A stretch of 64,000 bases of DNA, from the NCBI GenBank assembly GCA_021234155.1, contig JAJEKV010000025.1, positions 5,933,310 through 5,997,309 on the forward strand, given 5' to 3'. Below the pieces are notes generated by a model. The model was not told the origin of the DNA. It saw only the letters and a program-made list of their open reading frames with translations, and did no database searches. Source of the DNA: Isoetes taiwanensis. Taxonomy: Eukaryota > Streptophyta > Lycopodiopsida > Isoetales > Isoetaceae. Shown here one piece after another: positions 11,963-24,684 of this stretch (positions within the stretch are counted from its first letter, which is position 1; each line of letters starts with the position of its first letter). The position numbers were made by a program, and so were the translations under genes.

Positions 11963-12209
11963 TCAGTATACCAATAATCAACATTATTGCTTGTAGGCCT
12001 ACACACAAATATATAAAGGGAAATAATAATGCCGATCGATCTACGGTGTAGATCGGGATTCTCGTGAGCGGGCGAGCGATATATATTTGGTCTTTTTCGT
12101 CTTTCTTCTCATTCGGCGTTCTTTTCACAGCAGTGTAGTAGCATTGTGTCTCTTTTTGAGCTTTTTTCACCCAGTCTAATTCTTTCTCGACTGGGCTTTT
12201 GCGCCCCTC

Positions 12210-12395
12210 TTCATGGTATGGTTTCTCTCATTTAGTATGTTTTTATTGATCATATTTGAAAGCTTTTTAGTATATGTTATATGGATGGATCTTCATTCCC
12301 TCCTTCATGGTATGGTTTCTCTCATTTAGTACGGTTTTATTGATCACAACCTTTTGAAAGCTTTTTAGTATATGATATACGGATGGATCTTAATG
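12210..12395. repeat. Tandem duplication of about 93 bp
   Basis: TTCATGGTATGGTTTCTCTC begins one copy at about 12210 and another at about 12304. Both end in GGATGGATCTT. The copies differ by a few substitutions and a short insertion. Confidence 0.8.
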
Positions 12396-13198
12396 TTTTC
12401 CTACTTTTACGAGATTGTGGATAAGTGGATTTGTTTTCCTACTTTTAGATTGTGGATAAGTGGATTTGGCACGAAAGTTGGTTTAGAGGATTTTATCATT
12501 CTTTTTTGTGGAATTGTTCTCAAAGTTTGGAGATCGCTCTGGCAGCTAAAGGATTTTGTTATTTTGTTTATGATCTTAACATTTCTGTATAAAGCATGGA
12601 AGCAATTCATAAATTATTTTTCAGTCATCGTCACATGCTCGAGTTGGATTCATGTAAAGGTAGAGGATTGGCATAGAAGAATTCGGATCAAATGTAGGAA
12701 AGCCTGGCATTAGAGAATTTGGATTTCGTTCCGATTTTTGCTTCTAAAACTGAGCACGTCTATTTGCCCTTCCGCATTGCGCCTAAGAGCAGGTTTTCGA
12801 GCTTGTCCGTGCACTAAATTTTGGTATCCTTTTCTCAGTTCTCACTCCAAACCACTTCCTCTATATTGATTCTCTTCGTGCCTGGCATACGCATGTCACA
12901 GGCGACGAGGAGATCTGGCGGATTTTTTTTACAGGCAATCAAGGAGTCACCCCTTTCAACTCTTCGTTTCAATTCTTTCTCAGTTTATTTTTCTTGAGAC
13001 CATAGTTCAATTTAGACTTAATCTTTTTTGTCAGTACAAATCGTATCCGCTTTTCTTTTTTAAATTGCTAAAGTTTTTTCAAGCAGTTGTCCTTTGTATT
13101 GTAGCTGATTTGGTGGGGTTCTTGGCTTTCGAGGTTGTAGATTTAGCTTCGAGTGTGGCTTCTTGCGCTCTTATTTTTTCTATTCTTCTTTAGTGCCC

Positions 13199-13200
13199 TT

Positions 13201-13233
<33 letters not shown>

Positions 13234-13268
13234 GCGTGCGTGCGTGCGTGTGTGCGTGTGTGTGTGTT
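13199..13268. repeat. Compound microsatellite
   Basis: A (CTGTTG)n run at 13201-13232 passes into (GCGT)n and then (GTGT)n. The open frame across it (poly-leucine, then Ala/Cys/Val/Arg) is a by-product of the repeat. Confidence 0.85.
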
Positions 13269-13798
13269 TTTTAAAAGTTCTTCTTTAGTTCCCTTATGTT
13301 GTTTTCTTTTAAGAAATAACGTTCTTCTTTGCTTAAAAACGAAGTTTAGTTGTTTTACTTTCTTGTATATTAGCCACCTTATATATTAATATTCTTTATG
13401 TGCTTCTCTTGGTTCGGGAAATTTTTAGACTACTAGAGGAAAATTTCCTGTACTTTGTAGAGTAACCTGTTAATTCCCAATTTCTGCCTATAATTTCCTC
13501 TAATTTTAAAACCAACAAGCTAATTTCCTACAATTTAAAACCTTGCCTATATTTTCTTACAAATTACAAACCAACAAGCAAAATTGAAACATAAAATCTG
13601 ATCCACACATCAGAATACATATTCAATGTAAAGCACATGGATGCAACGAAGAAATAAGAGAAACATGTTTATCTTTCATAGCAAGATAGTTGCAGCAGCA
13701 ACAACTTGTAATGTATACACCAAAATTGTCAAATAACACTGCATTACTCAAGTTCATCGTCAGAAGCAGTCGAGGATGAAGCAATATTTCCATGTGCT

Positions 13799-15480
13799 CT
13801 ACGACGTACTATGTGGCTGATAAAAAAATGCATCTAAATTTCTTACTAGATTTCCAAATTTTGATTGGTTCTTCAAAATCAAATTCTTCACTTCTTCCAT
13901 CCCTGAACCTTCAATTGAGGCTCTCATTAAAGCATCAGTTGCTCCCGTCTTCAACTTATTCCTATACTTGTCTTTGATATGGTTCATTTGACTAAAACCT
14001 CTTTCACATATTGTCGTGCTTGAACATTGAACCATAGCAATTGTTGCCATCTTTGTTAATTCAGCATACTTATCCTCCCTCAACATCTTCTGGGAGAGGA
14101 TAATTGTCCAAGTATTCAAAAAGTTCTTACCTTTCCATTCCGTACTTGCTTGAATCTTAAATTTTCTAAACTCAAATCTGAACTTGTCTTGTGAGACAAT
14201 GCTATCAAATTTTATCCCTCCAACATATCGAGACTCTCCATAAAATTTCATTCAAGCATTTACCTCTTGCTGCCCAAAACCTTTGAGTTTCTTTGCACTA
14301 CTTAGCATATGTGTCTATGACAAAATTTTGAAACACGAGAGGGTCTCATGTTCTTAAAATCTCTCATCTAGAGCTTCCAAAACATGCCTAGAGAATTCTA
14401 ATTGGAAGTCAACAGCCTCTATCAAATCGCTGCCATCAATACTCCTCTTCATCTCGATACTTCGGTACATATCCCCTTTTACAGCTCCTCTAAGGGCAGC
14501 AAGGTGTCCTTCATGGTTGCCATAATCTGGAATTATAGGGTGCCCTTTACTATCAGTTAAAAATCCATTCAGATCTAATGCACCAACCTCATTTAAAAAA
14601 TACAACTTAATCTCCTTTTTTGTATTGCTCAAGTCCACCAATCAATGTGACATCAACCCAATCACGTTGGAAGTCTAAACTCAGATCTGTCAAATACTTT
14701 AAGATATCAGCCAAGAAATGCAATATCTATACAACCTTAAATTCCCTTCGTTCATCATAAATGCTTGCAGAGTTTTGTTTGAATACAAGCATCACAGGCT
14801 CAAAGACTTTGCATAATTTTTCAACTGCATGATGCCTACTCTACCACCTTGTTTGTGAAATGCCTTCAAGCCTAAGTCTTGAATATGCAAGCTCTTCCTC
14901 AAGTTCTGCTAAAAGCTGACCCGTTGGGTGCTATCATATGTGAAAAATAATTTGCTGCCCCATTAATCAGCTTATCAATCTCTTCACATATGAGTTTACA
15001 ACTTGTATGCTTGCCAATTGATGAGACACATAGATGGGTTCTATGTGCAACACAATGCATAGAAGTCGTGAAAGGTTGATGCTTCTTCAATCTAGTTGAT
15101 ACTTCGGTCCTACAACCAATTATTATAGCAGCATTGTCTGATCCAAAGCCTAGCATTTTGTGCAAATCTAACTTGCCATCTTCCTTGAGTCTATCAACTA
15201 TGGCACTTGTTATTGTTTTTGCATCTCCAGCTGTCAAGCTCAATATACCTAAGAATGATTTCTTGGGCTGAAAGTCTTCTAAATATGCAACATAAAGAAT
15301 TAGCTGTTGTGTAACACTTACATCAGTTGACTCGTCACCCATTACACCAAACCAAGGGCTTTGCCTAATCTTCTCATATAACTTCTTCTCCAATGGATCA
15401 TCATTGTATAATATTGGGACATCAACCTTAGAAACCCTAAGAAGATGCACCAATGGAGCAAACATTGCTTCTTCGCTCAC
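13799..15480 (-). pseudogene. hAT-family transposase, decayed
   Basis: Three open blocks lie in transcription order. 15480-14899 has FGVMGDESTDVS (catalytic Asp), a FGSDNA motif and HCVAHRTHL. 14641-14354 is the middle helical part. 14251-13799 is the C-terminal dimerisation domain, with CERGFSQMNHIKDKYRNKL. Between the first two blocks the frame is still legible (SQTRW, AVEKLCKVFEP) but interrupted by stops. The organisation resembles the ZNF862/KIAA1586-like group of hAT transposases. The N-terminal zinc finger is missing. I found no terminal inverted repeats or 8-bp target duplication, so element limits are unknown. Confidence 0.85.
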
Positions 15481-15824
15481 AAACGAAGTTTTAGTTAGCT
15501 TATATTGTTGTTTTTTAAGAAATGACGTAATGCCACCTACTATATAACATTGTGCACAATACGAACCTTCCTATATTCTTCATTCATGAAAAAGTGGGGT
15601 ACTATTACCCTTGTAAATACATTGGATCTTTTAGATATTATTCTTTTCTAGTCAACTGTGAACCAATCCTTATCTCTAAGATTTCGACCGGGTCACTGAT
15701 CTTGTTAAATTTTGGGCATTGTTTAATGAAGTCTAGAGAGGACACGAAATCGACGAACTTCTATGTCAAATTTTCATTTCATGATTTGACGGTTGCGGGA
15801 GCTATATGGTTGCACATTTTTTCG

Positions 15825-15947
15825 ACCATGTGTGCATGCATTGCATGCATACACACCATGTATGCACGTAGTGCATGCATACCATGCATGCATGCACTTT
15901 GCAATGCATGCGCACTGTGCACGCATACCATGCAGTGCATGCATGTT
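15825..15947. repeat. TGCATGCA-rich alternating purine-pyrimidine tract
   Basis: Over about 120 bp the sequence is mostly TGCATGCA, CATGCATG and GTGCATGC words, giving overlapping palindromes and long alternating purine-pyrimidine runs. Such tracts can adopt Z-DNA or cruciform shapes. The Cys/His/Met-rich reading frames on both strands come from the repeat. Confidence 0.75.
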
Positions 15948-18620
15948 GAGTCCCTTTAGTATTTAACACCATCCAAGGCACATTGCTTAATTTCTTTTGT
16001 GGCCATATAAGTATTTTCACATAAGAGACATACAACATTCATTTTTACGGTATATTTGCAGAGTAGCTTTGTTTGTATGAGATTTAGAATTCAAAAATCC
16101 CCAGTTCATATAGATATGCTTTATTATGCTCGAGTAGCAAGCTGTGATACTGTGTTCATGCAGGCAGCAAGGTTCAACACTATGTTCATGAGAATCTTGT
16201 TGCTTTTGCTTGCATTTTAGTCCTTCAAAGAAGAACGGAAGGATATACCTCTCAAAGCATAATTTGCAAGCCTCTTTGTCATGTGCATCGACCTGAAGAA
16301 AGCTTTGAAGTAAGTTTTGTCAAGTTGTATGATTGCATACTTGTGATTTGCGTGTTGGCAAGGGTTATTCCACAGGAGATCGAAGTTGCAAGTTGTAATA
16401 AGCTAACTTGCTGTCAATGGACAAACTTACTTATATGATGTTTTGAAATGTAATTCCAACTTGTATCCTAAATATCATTATCTAACATATATAACTCTCC
16501 TATGAAAATTCCTTTGGCATGTTCTTTTAAGATGCTTATTTCTAAAGCCGCCACGTACCGTTCTGAGGAAAAAATAGGGCCAAAAAAAATTAAAAAAAAT
16601 AGGGGAAAAAAGGGGCAGGAAGGCCCTGTTCTCGCCGGACTTGAGGAAGAGCCCACAGCTCCTCCTTAGAATATGTCGGCAATGCTCTGATGGAGGCCGT
16701 GGATGGTAGGCGGTAGCTAGGTTGTGCTCCGCCATAGGTCAGCCATAGGTCGCCGCCATAGCTTCTGGCCAGGGATTTGTTAATATATTCTTCTTGGTTG
16801 CAAGGGCAGAGAAGGTCGGCAAAATGGATTTTTACATTCTTAGGGTATCGAAGCAGGGCTATGGCCGGATTTCTCCAAGTATGTGCGGCTCTGTAGTATG
16901 TGCGGCCGACTCTTGCAGCAACAGACTCAATCAGGTTTGAAGATTCGGTTCAATGAGGTTGATGCGCATGATCACGGTTTTCATCCATTCCAGCAAAGCA
17001 AAGGGCGACCAGGTAATATTTTCCAGCATTTCGGTTCTGCCTGTAGCAGCATTTGCCTTCATATTTTTTCATCTCTGTAGCATTTCGGTTCTGTAGCAAC
17101 ATTTTGCCTATAGCAAGAAAGTTTTGTAGCAGCATAAACAATGAAAACAACATATAAAATTTCGGTTCTAGTCTCAATGAAAACAGCATATACAAGGAAT
17201 GATCTCAAGAACAATCAGGTTCCTTTGTCATTTGCCTGTTTCTTTTGAGTTTTCGTTTCCTGGAAATGGTATTCAAAGCAAAAATGAAGAGCTATGGAGC
17301 ATAAACAGCAGGAGATACGACATGATCTAATTGATAAGTGCTTTTCTTTAAGGGTGCATGCAATTTCTGACATAAGATCCTTGCTTCTATTACATGAAAT
17401 CTCATAGTTTCTTTGAGTAAAACCTAATATAATCATGATAATTGTTCTTAGGAATTCGAATGCTATCCTGTTGGAATTATGTACAATACATATTTTTTAT
17501 TCCTACTCAATCTACATGTACTTGGTTTTGCCAGATGTGGTGGAGCTAAAGTTGTGGTGGAGCAAAATCTGCAAAAACATGCTTGAGGTCTCTTCATACA
17601 ATCCTGCAGCAGGCTGTGAAAATTATGAGATTATGATGCTGGCTTTCTATCTCTACAGTATGTATGACTTTAGTAGACTATTCAACTTATGCTTTATCAT
17701 GTCTGCAAGACATTTAGCATAATACATTGATATCAATATTATTTAAGGAAGTTTTATCTTCTGAAACTTCCCATACTTCAGATTTGATGGTTTTAAGAGC
17801 ATTTTCCAATGACCCGAAATATACAATGATTGCATAAGCCTACTTTTAGATAATGGCTCCATTATGATAGTGGTTTAAAAGACGGTAAACTGCTCTTGAA
17901 TGTGTAAACATTTACATTTCATTTGCTCTTTAACTCAGCCAAATAAGGCATGTTGAATCTCACTGGCAAGTTATGTCTTCAAGATGGTAATTGATGGTTT
18001 TATCTTTCAAAATCATTAGATAAGAGCTCGATGAGTTTGAGCATAGTCTGTCTTATTTCAAGCATAGTGCAAAAGTGCCTGACATTCAATAAATCCCGAT
18101 GCCTTTGTGTCAAAGGCACTCTATGAATGATTTGAATGATTTGTTAGAATATAGACATGAATGCTCACTAGAAACATTTGTTTTTATGTGGGGGGTTCAA
18201 TAGGGCATTGTAATGCTATCACAAATCATTTTCAAATCATTTTTGCAAGAAATTTAATATCCTTCGTTGAAGAATGTAGAATGCATTCCACAATGATGTA
18301 ACTAATCAATGCTTACTAGTTTCTAAATAACATTGTGGATGCAGAAGAAGGCTGAAGAAAGAGCACAAAACTTATTCAATTATTAACATGATATTTACAG
18401 GACGTCACTCAAAACTAGATATCATCCATATTGATATGTTGTCCAATGTAATTTATAAGCATTCGAAGATCTGACCTAAAGTAAGCTTACATGCAAAAAA
18501 AAAAATCTTACAACGATTATTCCAAATCACTGTTTAGATATATTAAGCATACAATGAGTCCATTCAAAAACGTGATCATTTCAAGCATTTGGTTGTCTTT
18601 TACTGCAGTAGTATAAGTTG

Positions 18621-18739
18621 TAAGATATATTATAAGCAAGAATTAATCCATTTGAGAAGAGGACCCTTCAAAAACATGATTTTTCGTGCATAAGATATAT
18701 TATAAGCTAGAATTAATCCGCTTGAGAAGAGGACCCTTC
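18621..18739. repeat. Direct repeat of about 49 bp
   Basis: TAAGATATATTATAAGC with the following 32 bp, ending GAGGACCCTTC, occurs at 18621-18669 and at 18691-18739 with two or three substitutions. Confidence 0.85.
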
Positions 18740-19250
18740 TATGGAAGTAGATTGTTGTTATATATTTGATAGCCTCTTAACATAAATGTTCATGAAATGG
18801 AATACAATGAAATTGAACCAGCATATGTCCAAAATGCAAATTTTGAGTTCATCGTGGAGTAGTTGGCCACTAAAAAGCATGTTATTACATTAGCAGTTGT
18901 GCCCTCCCTATCATGTAGTCACGCATCAATACGATGTAAATGTGCAGACATAACCACCAATCCTATATGACCTCATTGCGATCTGTCCCTACATTCCTCC
19001 AACTAATGGCTCCATTAATTGTCTCCTAAAAACCCTTGCTTAAAGCTTGCCAGCTCCTTTGTAAAAAAATATTTCTTAGAGCTAGCCAAAAAGTGCGTAA
19101 AATTTGGAACCACCTTAAAAAAATTAAGGGGGTTTATGTAAAGTCTAAAGTAATTTTACAAAATTAAAAGGGAATCTAACAAATTCGACATTCAATGTAC
19201 CTTTTCATGATGCATCATTTTCATACCTTTTTCTTTCAAAGAGAAATGTT

Positions 19251-19272
19251 CGCGGCGGCCTTGGCCGCCGCG
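19251..19272. repeat. GC-rich hairpin
   Basis: CGCGGCGGCC, then TT, then GGCCGCCGCG forms a perfect 10-bp stem with a 2-nt loop in otherwise AT-rich DNA. Its role is unknown. Confidence 0.7.
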
Positions 19273-19859
19273 ATAAATTTCTTGTATTTATAAAATTATT
19301 CTATGTGTGCCAGGGAAACGATGCACCCATGGTTTATATAATGTGCTAAAAATATATGACATGCTTCTTTGCCGTCGGATTGGGGGCACTGGTTAAGTGG
19401 CGTGCGTGGGCCATTGGATTATGGATGGGTCATGCATGGGGCATGCATGGCCATGCATGGGGGCATGCAACACATCCCTAGACCATTGGATAAAAAAGGG
19501 TCGGCGAAATCATGGCCCTTGATTTTTACTAGGAAGGTGCAAGAAAGCTTCCTCCAAAGTGGATTTGGTGTAACCAATCTCAACCGTTAGATCAAAAGGG
19601 GGAGGAGAAATCCTAGCCATTTGTTTTCTTATTAAATTAGAATTTTTTATTAAAGGGGTGAGGTGTCACCCTTTATTTAATGAAAAGATAGTGAGGTGGC
19701 AACTAATTAATTATGAAGCTTTCTTAGAAGCTTCCTTTTTTGCGTCGCCTTAAAACAACTTTATCTTGCGACCGGGATCTCGGATCAAAGTGGGACCCAC
19801 TCTCATCGAATGCTTTTTAATGAGTAGTGGTTTGACATCATTCCGTGCAACCTCGGATA

Positions 19860-21130
19860 ATCTAGAGAAATCTTCATAGAATCCAAGGGAATCTGAGAGA
19901 ATCTAAGTAGAAACTTGGGGAATCTAGAGGAATCTTGGGGTAATCTTTAAAAATCAAGGGAATCTCAAGAGAATCTTAAGGAATCTATGGGAATCTAAAA
20001 AGAATCTAGGGGAATCTAAGAGAATCTTCAAAAAATGCTTAAGAACCTAGGGGAATCTTGATGGAATCTTTGAGAATCTGGTGGAATCTTCATAGAGTCT
20101 AAGGGAATCTAGGAGAATCTACATAGAATCTTGGAGAATCTAAACGGATCTTCAAATAATATTTGAAAATCTAGGGGAATCCTTATATAGAACCTTAAGA
20201 ATCTGGGGGGATCTTAGTGGAATCTTAGGGAATCGAGGGAGAATCCAAGGGTTTTAGGGGAATCTTTGACAATAGGTGTGTTCTATAGGGGAATCTTCAT
20301 AGAATCTAGGAGAATCTAGAAGAATATACGTGGAATCTTAGGGAGTCTAGAGGAATCTAGAGGAATCTAGAGGAATCTCAAGAGAATCTTTAGGAATCTA
20401 AAGGAATCTAGAGGAATCTTGGATAACCTTTGAAACTCGAGGAAATATAAAAAGAATCTTAAGGAATCTATAGGAATATCAAAAGAATATAGGAGAATCT
20501 AAGAGAATGTTTGAGAATCTAGCGAAATCTTGATGGAATCTTAGAGAATCTAGTGGAATCTTAATAGAATATAAGGGAATCTAGAATTATCTACATAGAA
20601 CCTTTGGGAATCTAAAGGAATAATCTTTGAAAATCTAGGGGAATTTTTGTAAAAACCTTAAGAATCTGGGGATCTTTGTGGATTCTTAGGGAATCTAGGG
20701 GGAATCCAAGGGGATCTAGAAAAATCTTTGACTCTAGATGTGTTCTACACGGGAATCTGCAGAGAATCTAAGGGAATCTAGAAGAATCTCCATGAAATCT
20801 TGGAGAGTCTAGATGAATCTTAGGATAATCTTTGGAAATATAGGGGAATCTCAAAAGAATCCTTAAGAATCTAAAGGAATCTTAGGGAACCTTCATAATA
20901 TCTTTGAGTATCTAGAGAATCTTGATGGGATTTTGGAGAATCTCTATAGAATCTTCATTGCATGACTTTAAGCTTGACTTCTAGTCGAATTTGTACAATC
21001 CCTCCAAGAATGATCAATCGATCTTGGGGAATATAAGCGAACATTGATGGAATCTCATAGATTCTAGGGAAATCTTTCTAGAGTCTTAGAGAATCTAGGA
21101 GAATCTTAATAGAATCTTTGTTGGATGGCA
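19860..21130. repeat. Irregular GAATCT-based minisatellite array, about 1.27 kb
   Basis: The stretch is built from words of the type (G)GGAATCTA, AGAATCTT and AGGAATCTT, spaced irregularly about 9-20 bp apart, with dozens of copies. The phrase GAATCTAGAGGAATCT recurs. Near the right end a larger unit with CTTCTAGTC(G/A)AATTTGTACA appears twice (about 20960 and 21150). No reading frame survives. It has the look of an old, degenerating short-period satellite. Confidence 0.85.
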
Positions 21131-22190
21131 ATGCATTTTGCTTCTAGTCAAATTTGTACAGTTCCTCATAGTGCAACTGCTCATAGTACAAAAACTTGTA
21201 TAATAATATAATTATGCATATATTGGCATACATTTTATTATTATTTACACATTTGTTTGTCAATTTGCAATGTAAGCATAAGATTCATGATTATTATTGC
21301 GTTCCTTCATTTGTTCGTTTTATTACTAGCTAAGGTTGCCTTCGATTCTAAACATATTTCAATGGTCTAGGAGGCCATGGTGTATTCATAAGATATATGC
21401 TTGATAACCAATATCTCTCGATGTTGTTCGTACTTCGTTCTTATTGCTCTTGTTTTCCATTTTTGCATAGCCCTCTATTTCCCATATTGCGCCGACGTGG
21501 ATTCGTAGCAGGGATTCAATTATCTAGAACTTTTTAGCTAAGAATTTTCTCTGCAATTGGAGCTTTTTGACTTGGAAATTGTATGATGTCAAGTGTATTC
21601 GTATTTTTAGACTTACAATGAGTTAGCGTCTTGGTGCATCATCTTTGTTCTCATTTTCTCTTCTAGTTTTATCATAGTATGATTTTTCATAGTATGATTT
21701 CATTTCCCATTGATTTTTCATTCTTAGAGAAGGAGTTATTATCGGTGTCTATTATATTTAAAGTGCGTGTTTAAATGGCCTTTGGGGTTTATCTTTGCAC
21801 GTTGATGGGTCAGGGGGTTTATCATCATGTTTGGGATGATGTTTTGGAGGGTATTGCATCCGCAGGAGCCATGAGTTAACTATCAACGTCTAACACTTCA
21901 AGCCTAGGCCAGTTTGCTTTTTAGCCTCGATTTCGTCATCCTTTTCTTGGACTTGACTTGGACCAGACTTGGATTTATTGGATGGCATGCTTATTGGCGC
22001 CTTTTTTTTTTCAATTCTTTGGACGGCATGCTTATGTGATGCGGTTTTAAATGTTCTTTTGATCATTTGCCATACTTTTTTTCATGTTTCTTAAGGTGGC
22101 ATGTCAACGATATCTTTACGTTGAGTGTCATATCTAACTTGGCGTTTTATTTTCTTCTCCTCTCCAGCTTCTAAAGCTCGATCTCTGTTC
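21130..22190. other. Non-coding stretch before the LINE
   Basis: No coding region is recognised. The right part (about 22000-22190) may be the 5' untranslated region of the LINE that follows. Confidence 0.4.
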
Positions 22191-22194
22191 TTGC

Positions 22195-24445
22195 ATGGCC
22201 ATGTCCCTCATTCTGCCTTCTTTAGACCTCTACCTCAAACTGCACTCAATTTTGGATTCTCTTTGTAGTGCAGAATCTCGACCTCGAACTCGTCAGCAGA
22301 TGAATTTCGCGTTTTATTTCAACTCTAATACCTCTGCTCAAAATCTCGACTCTCAGTTCCAACTCGTTCGACAATTTGCTTCAAGAAAAGTGCTATATAG
22401 ATCCTATTTCTTATAAAGTTCCCATTTGGGACAATCTATCTACTGATTTGGGCCATCGCGGTGTGTTTCATCCTATTGATCCGATTACTCAAAGGCCATT
22501 TCCATATGGTACCTCTCATGCACATGCAGAAATTCACTCTGATGCGGCTTTAGATGAGAGACTCAAGCGGACTAGGCCTTTTCATCTTCAACAACATAAA
22601 ATGAATATCTACAATGGCATTTCCTTAAACTTGCAGTTATTGTCAAGATTAAAAAACGTGGCATAAAATTAGATAACCTTTGGGCTTTTCTTTCTTAATT
22701 TGCACAAAAGTATTATTATGCATTCTATCTACTGGCTTCATTTTCCATATATCATGCTTGAATGTGGAAACCCAAGATCTGCCAGGTTTTTCCTAAATTA
22801 TGGACCTCTGACTTTTGAAACCTCCCAGCTTTCTTTCCTTAAATGGCATTCTAAACTGGACAATGAGAAAATGAGCAACCTTTGCATTGCCTCTACATCT
22901 TTATTTGGGATGAAGACTGCTTCAGGCTTCCTATTCAATTCTATTGGCACTTATATTTCTACTGTATACTCTCCTTCCAGACCTCCAAGATCCTTCGTGC
23001 AACTTGATCTGTCTAACAATATACCGTTATCCATCCCATTTAAAGATACCTTTGGTTTAGACTCCTCATTAACTCTCAGATGGTCTGAAGTGCCTTCTCA
23101 ATGTAAAAAATGGCTTCATAGACATTTCTAGTATTCTGAGTGTAGGTCAAACTATAATATGAGTGCTGCAGTTGCTTCGTCGGGGGATAAAACTTCTTCT
23201 GAAGTTAGATTTTGGAGAGCATAGGAAACATTTGAGTATTGATGGGGAGAAGAATGTTAGAAATGAAGACCAATTCTCCAAACCGCCAGAGAACGACAGA
23301 TTTAAGTGGTCTAGAGTCAATGAAAGTTTTAAGAGAATTCAAAAGCAAAAGGCAGCTAGAGAACAAAAAATGGGCAAGGATTTGGTAGATGATCAGGGCA
23401 ATTACTATTCCTTGAATAATAAAGGCTCCATTATAATTGGTAAGCCCAAACTTCTTGTATAAAGGTAAAGATCCAGAAAAATCTATTCTTGCTACAAAAA
23501 TTTAGGTTTAGCCCGAATAAAATTATCAAGGAGGCTAAACATAAGAATAAAGGTCAATGCTCCTACAGTCTGATGGATTTCCCTATCAAGAACAATAGTA
23601 AGAATGGATTATTAAATGTAAAAATTCAAGACAAAACAAAGCAAGCACTGATTATGAATTTTCAAGCCAAGAACATGAAAGAATCTTCTATACAGATCTC
23701 TCTAATCTCATATTTGCATGTAGCAGAAGAGTCTCAGCAAAACTATAGGATCTCATTTCTTCAAGATCTTCAGGCTATTACTAATGGTGGGAAGGATCAT
23801 CTACCTGCTGAGGAACATGAAGCAACAGATACACAACGACGAGGCTTTAACTTCTATCAGGTATTGTCTAACCTTAATGGTGAGCAAGATAATAATTTAG
23901 ATATGGGCACACCTTGTTGTTTAACTCCTCCCTCAATCCCCCCAACCAAAACATCTCAGCCAGATGTTCCTCCTAATTGGACCATTTCCTCCTTGCCTTC
24001 ATTGATTGATTTGGAATGTTCCACAAACTCTCCCAAGATCTCAGATAAGTTTGCAGATCAGATGGCCTCTCTGCAGAAAGGTGTTACCAATTTCCATATT
24101 GAGGTCTCCCAGGTTATGAAAATACAGCAGGATAGTGCATGTGAGCAGGAACCTATCTCGACTCAAGTACAAGAGATTGATTATGCGGCAGAGACTCAAA
24201 AAAATAGAGAAAGTGATATAGATACTGGAACCATAAAGCTAACAAATCTGCCTCCATCGAAAAACTTACTTACTACAAGGGAACTTCAAGATGGAGATGA
24301 CATCAGGCAAGTTAATGTTTCTTCCATGATTAATTCTAAAATTAATGGGATGTTCCAATTTACTCCCGCAGGATTTTCTGATTCAAGTCACAGTGAGGAC
24401 TTTGGGAGTGATAAAGACAACTCGGATAAGAATAGAATAGAATAG
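22195..24445 (+). pseudogene. LINE ORF1 (nucleic-acid-binding protein), decayed
   Basis: Fragments in shifting frames run from 22195. The block 22700-23131 has the plant LINE ORF1 pattern: a Trp/Leu-rich stretch, then LFGMKTASGFLFNSIGTYIS, then PPRSFVQLDLSNNIPLSIPF. This block is followed by QCKKW and a damaged CCHC zinc knuckle in which the second Cys is Trp and a stop intervenes (about 23100-23140). A hydrophilic tail follows (23163-23462 and 23489-24445). ORF1 of plant L1-type elements binds RNA in the retrotransposition particle. The position just upstream of an endonuclease supports the call. Confidence 0.7.
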
Positions 24446-24684
24446 AAGACAACTCGGATAAGGAAAAGTATCTAATGGGGAGCCCTCCTATAGAGACTAA
24501 ACTAGAATGTAAAAATACAAAAAAGAAAACTAAAAGTAATAACCTTGATAAAGGTATCAATCTCTCTGGCTTTGATAAAACTCTAGTTTAAAATACAAGA
24601 AGTAAGAAAAGCAAAAAGAAATCTAGAAGGAGCCAGAATGTAGCTTCCTCATCTTTTCCTCTTTTAGTTTCTTTTTTCTCTCTC

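Larger units (their letters stand above)
10621..11969. repeat. Tandem duplication of about 670 bp
   Basis: A unit starting TTTCCATTGCTAAAAACAAA at 10621 is repeated starting at 11293, with an offset of 672 bp. Both units end with CCAGAGGCATCAGTA. They differ by scattered substitutions and small indels, so the duplication is moderately recent. The unit carries the minus-strand coiled-coil exons described separately. Confidence 0.85.
12000..13790. other. Non-coding stretch
   Basis: No gene is recognised. It contains the 93-bp tandem repeat at 12210-12395, a short duplicated phrase (CCTACTTTTA...GATTGTGGATAAGTGG) at 12398-12470, and a microsatellite at 13199-13268. Confidence 0.4.
15960..19850. 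other. Long non-coding stretch
   Basis: No gene is recognised on either strand over about 3.9 kb. Contents that can be named are a phrase repeated at 17030-17170 (GCATTTCGGTTCTGTAGCA-like), a 49-bp tandem repeat (18621-18739), a GC-rich hairpin (19251-19272), and a second cluster of GCATGCATGG words at 19430-19470. Confidence 0.4.

Noticed and set aside
13153-13389. Leucine-rich frame resembling a signal peptide or membrane protein
   Set aside because: The Leu run is the (CTGTTG)n microsatellite read as codons.
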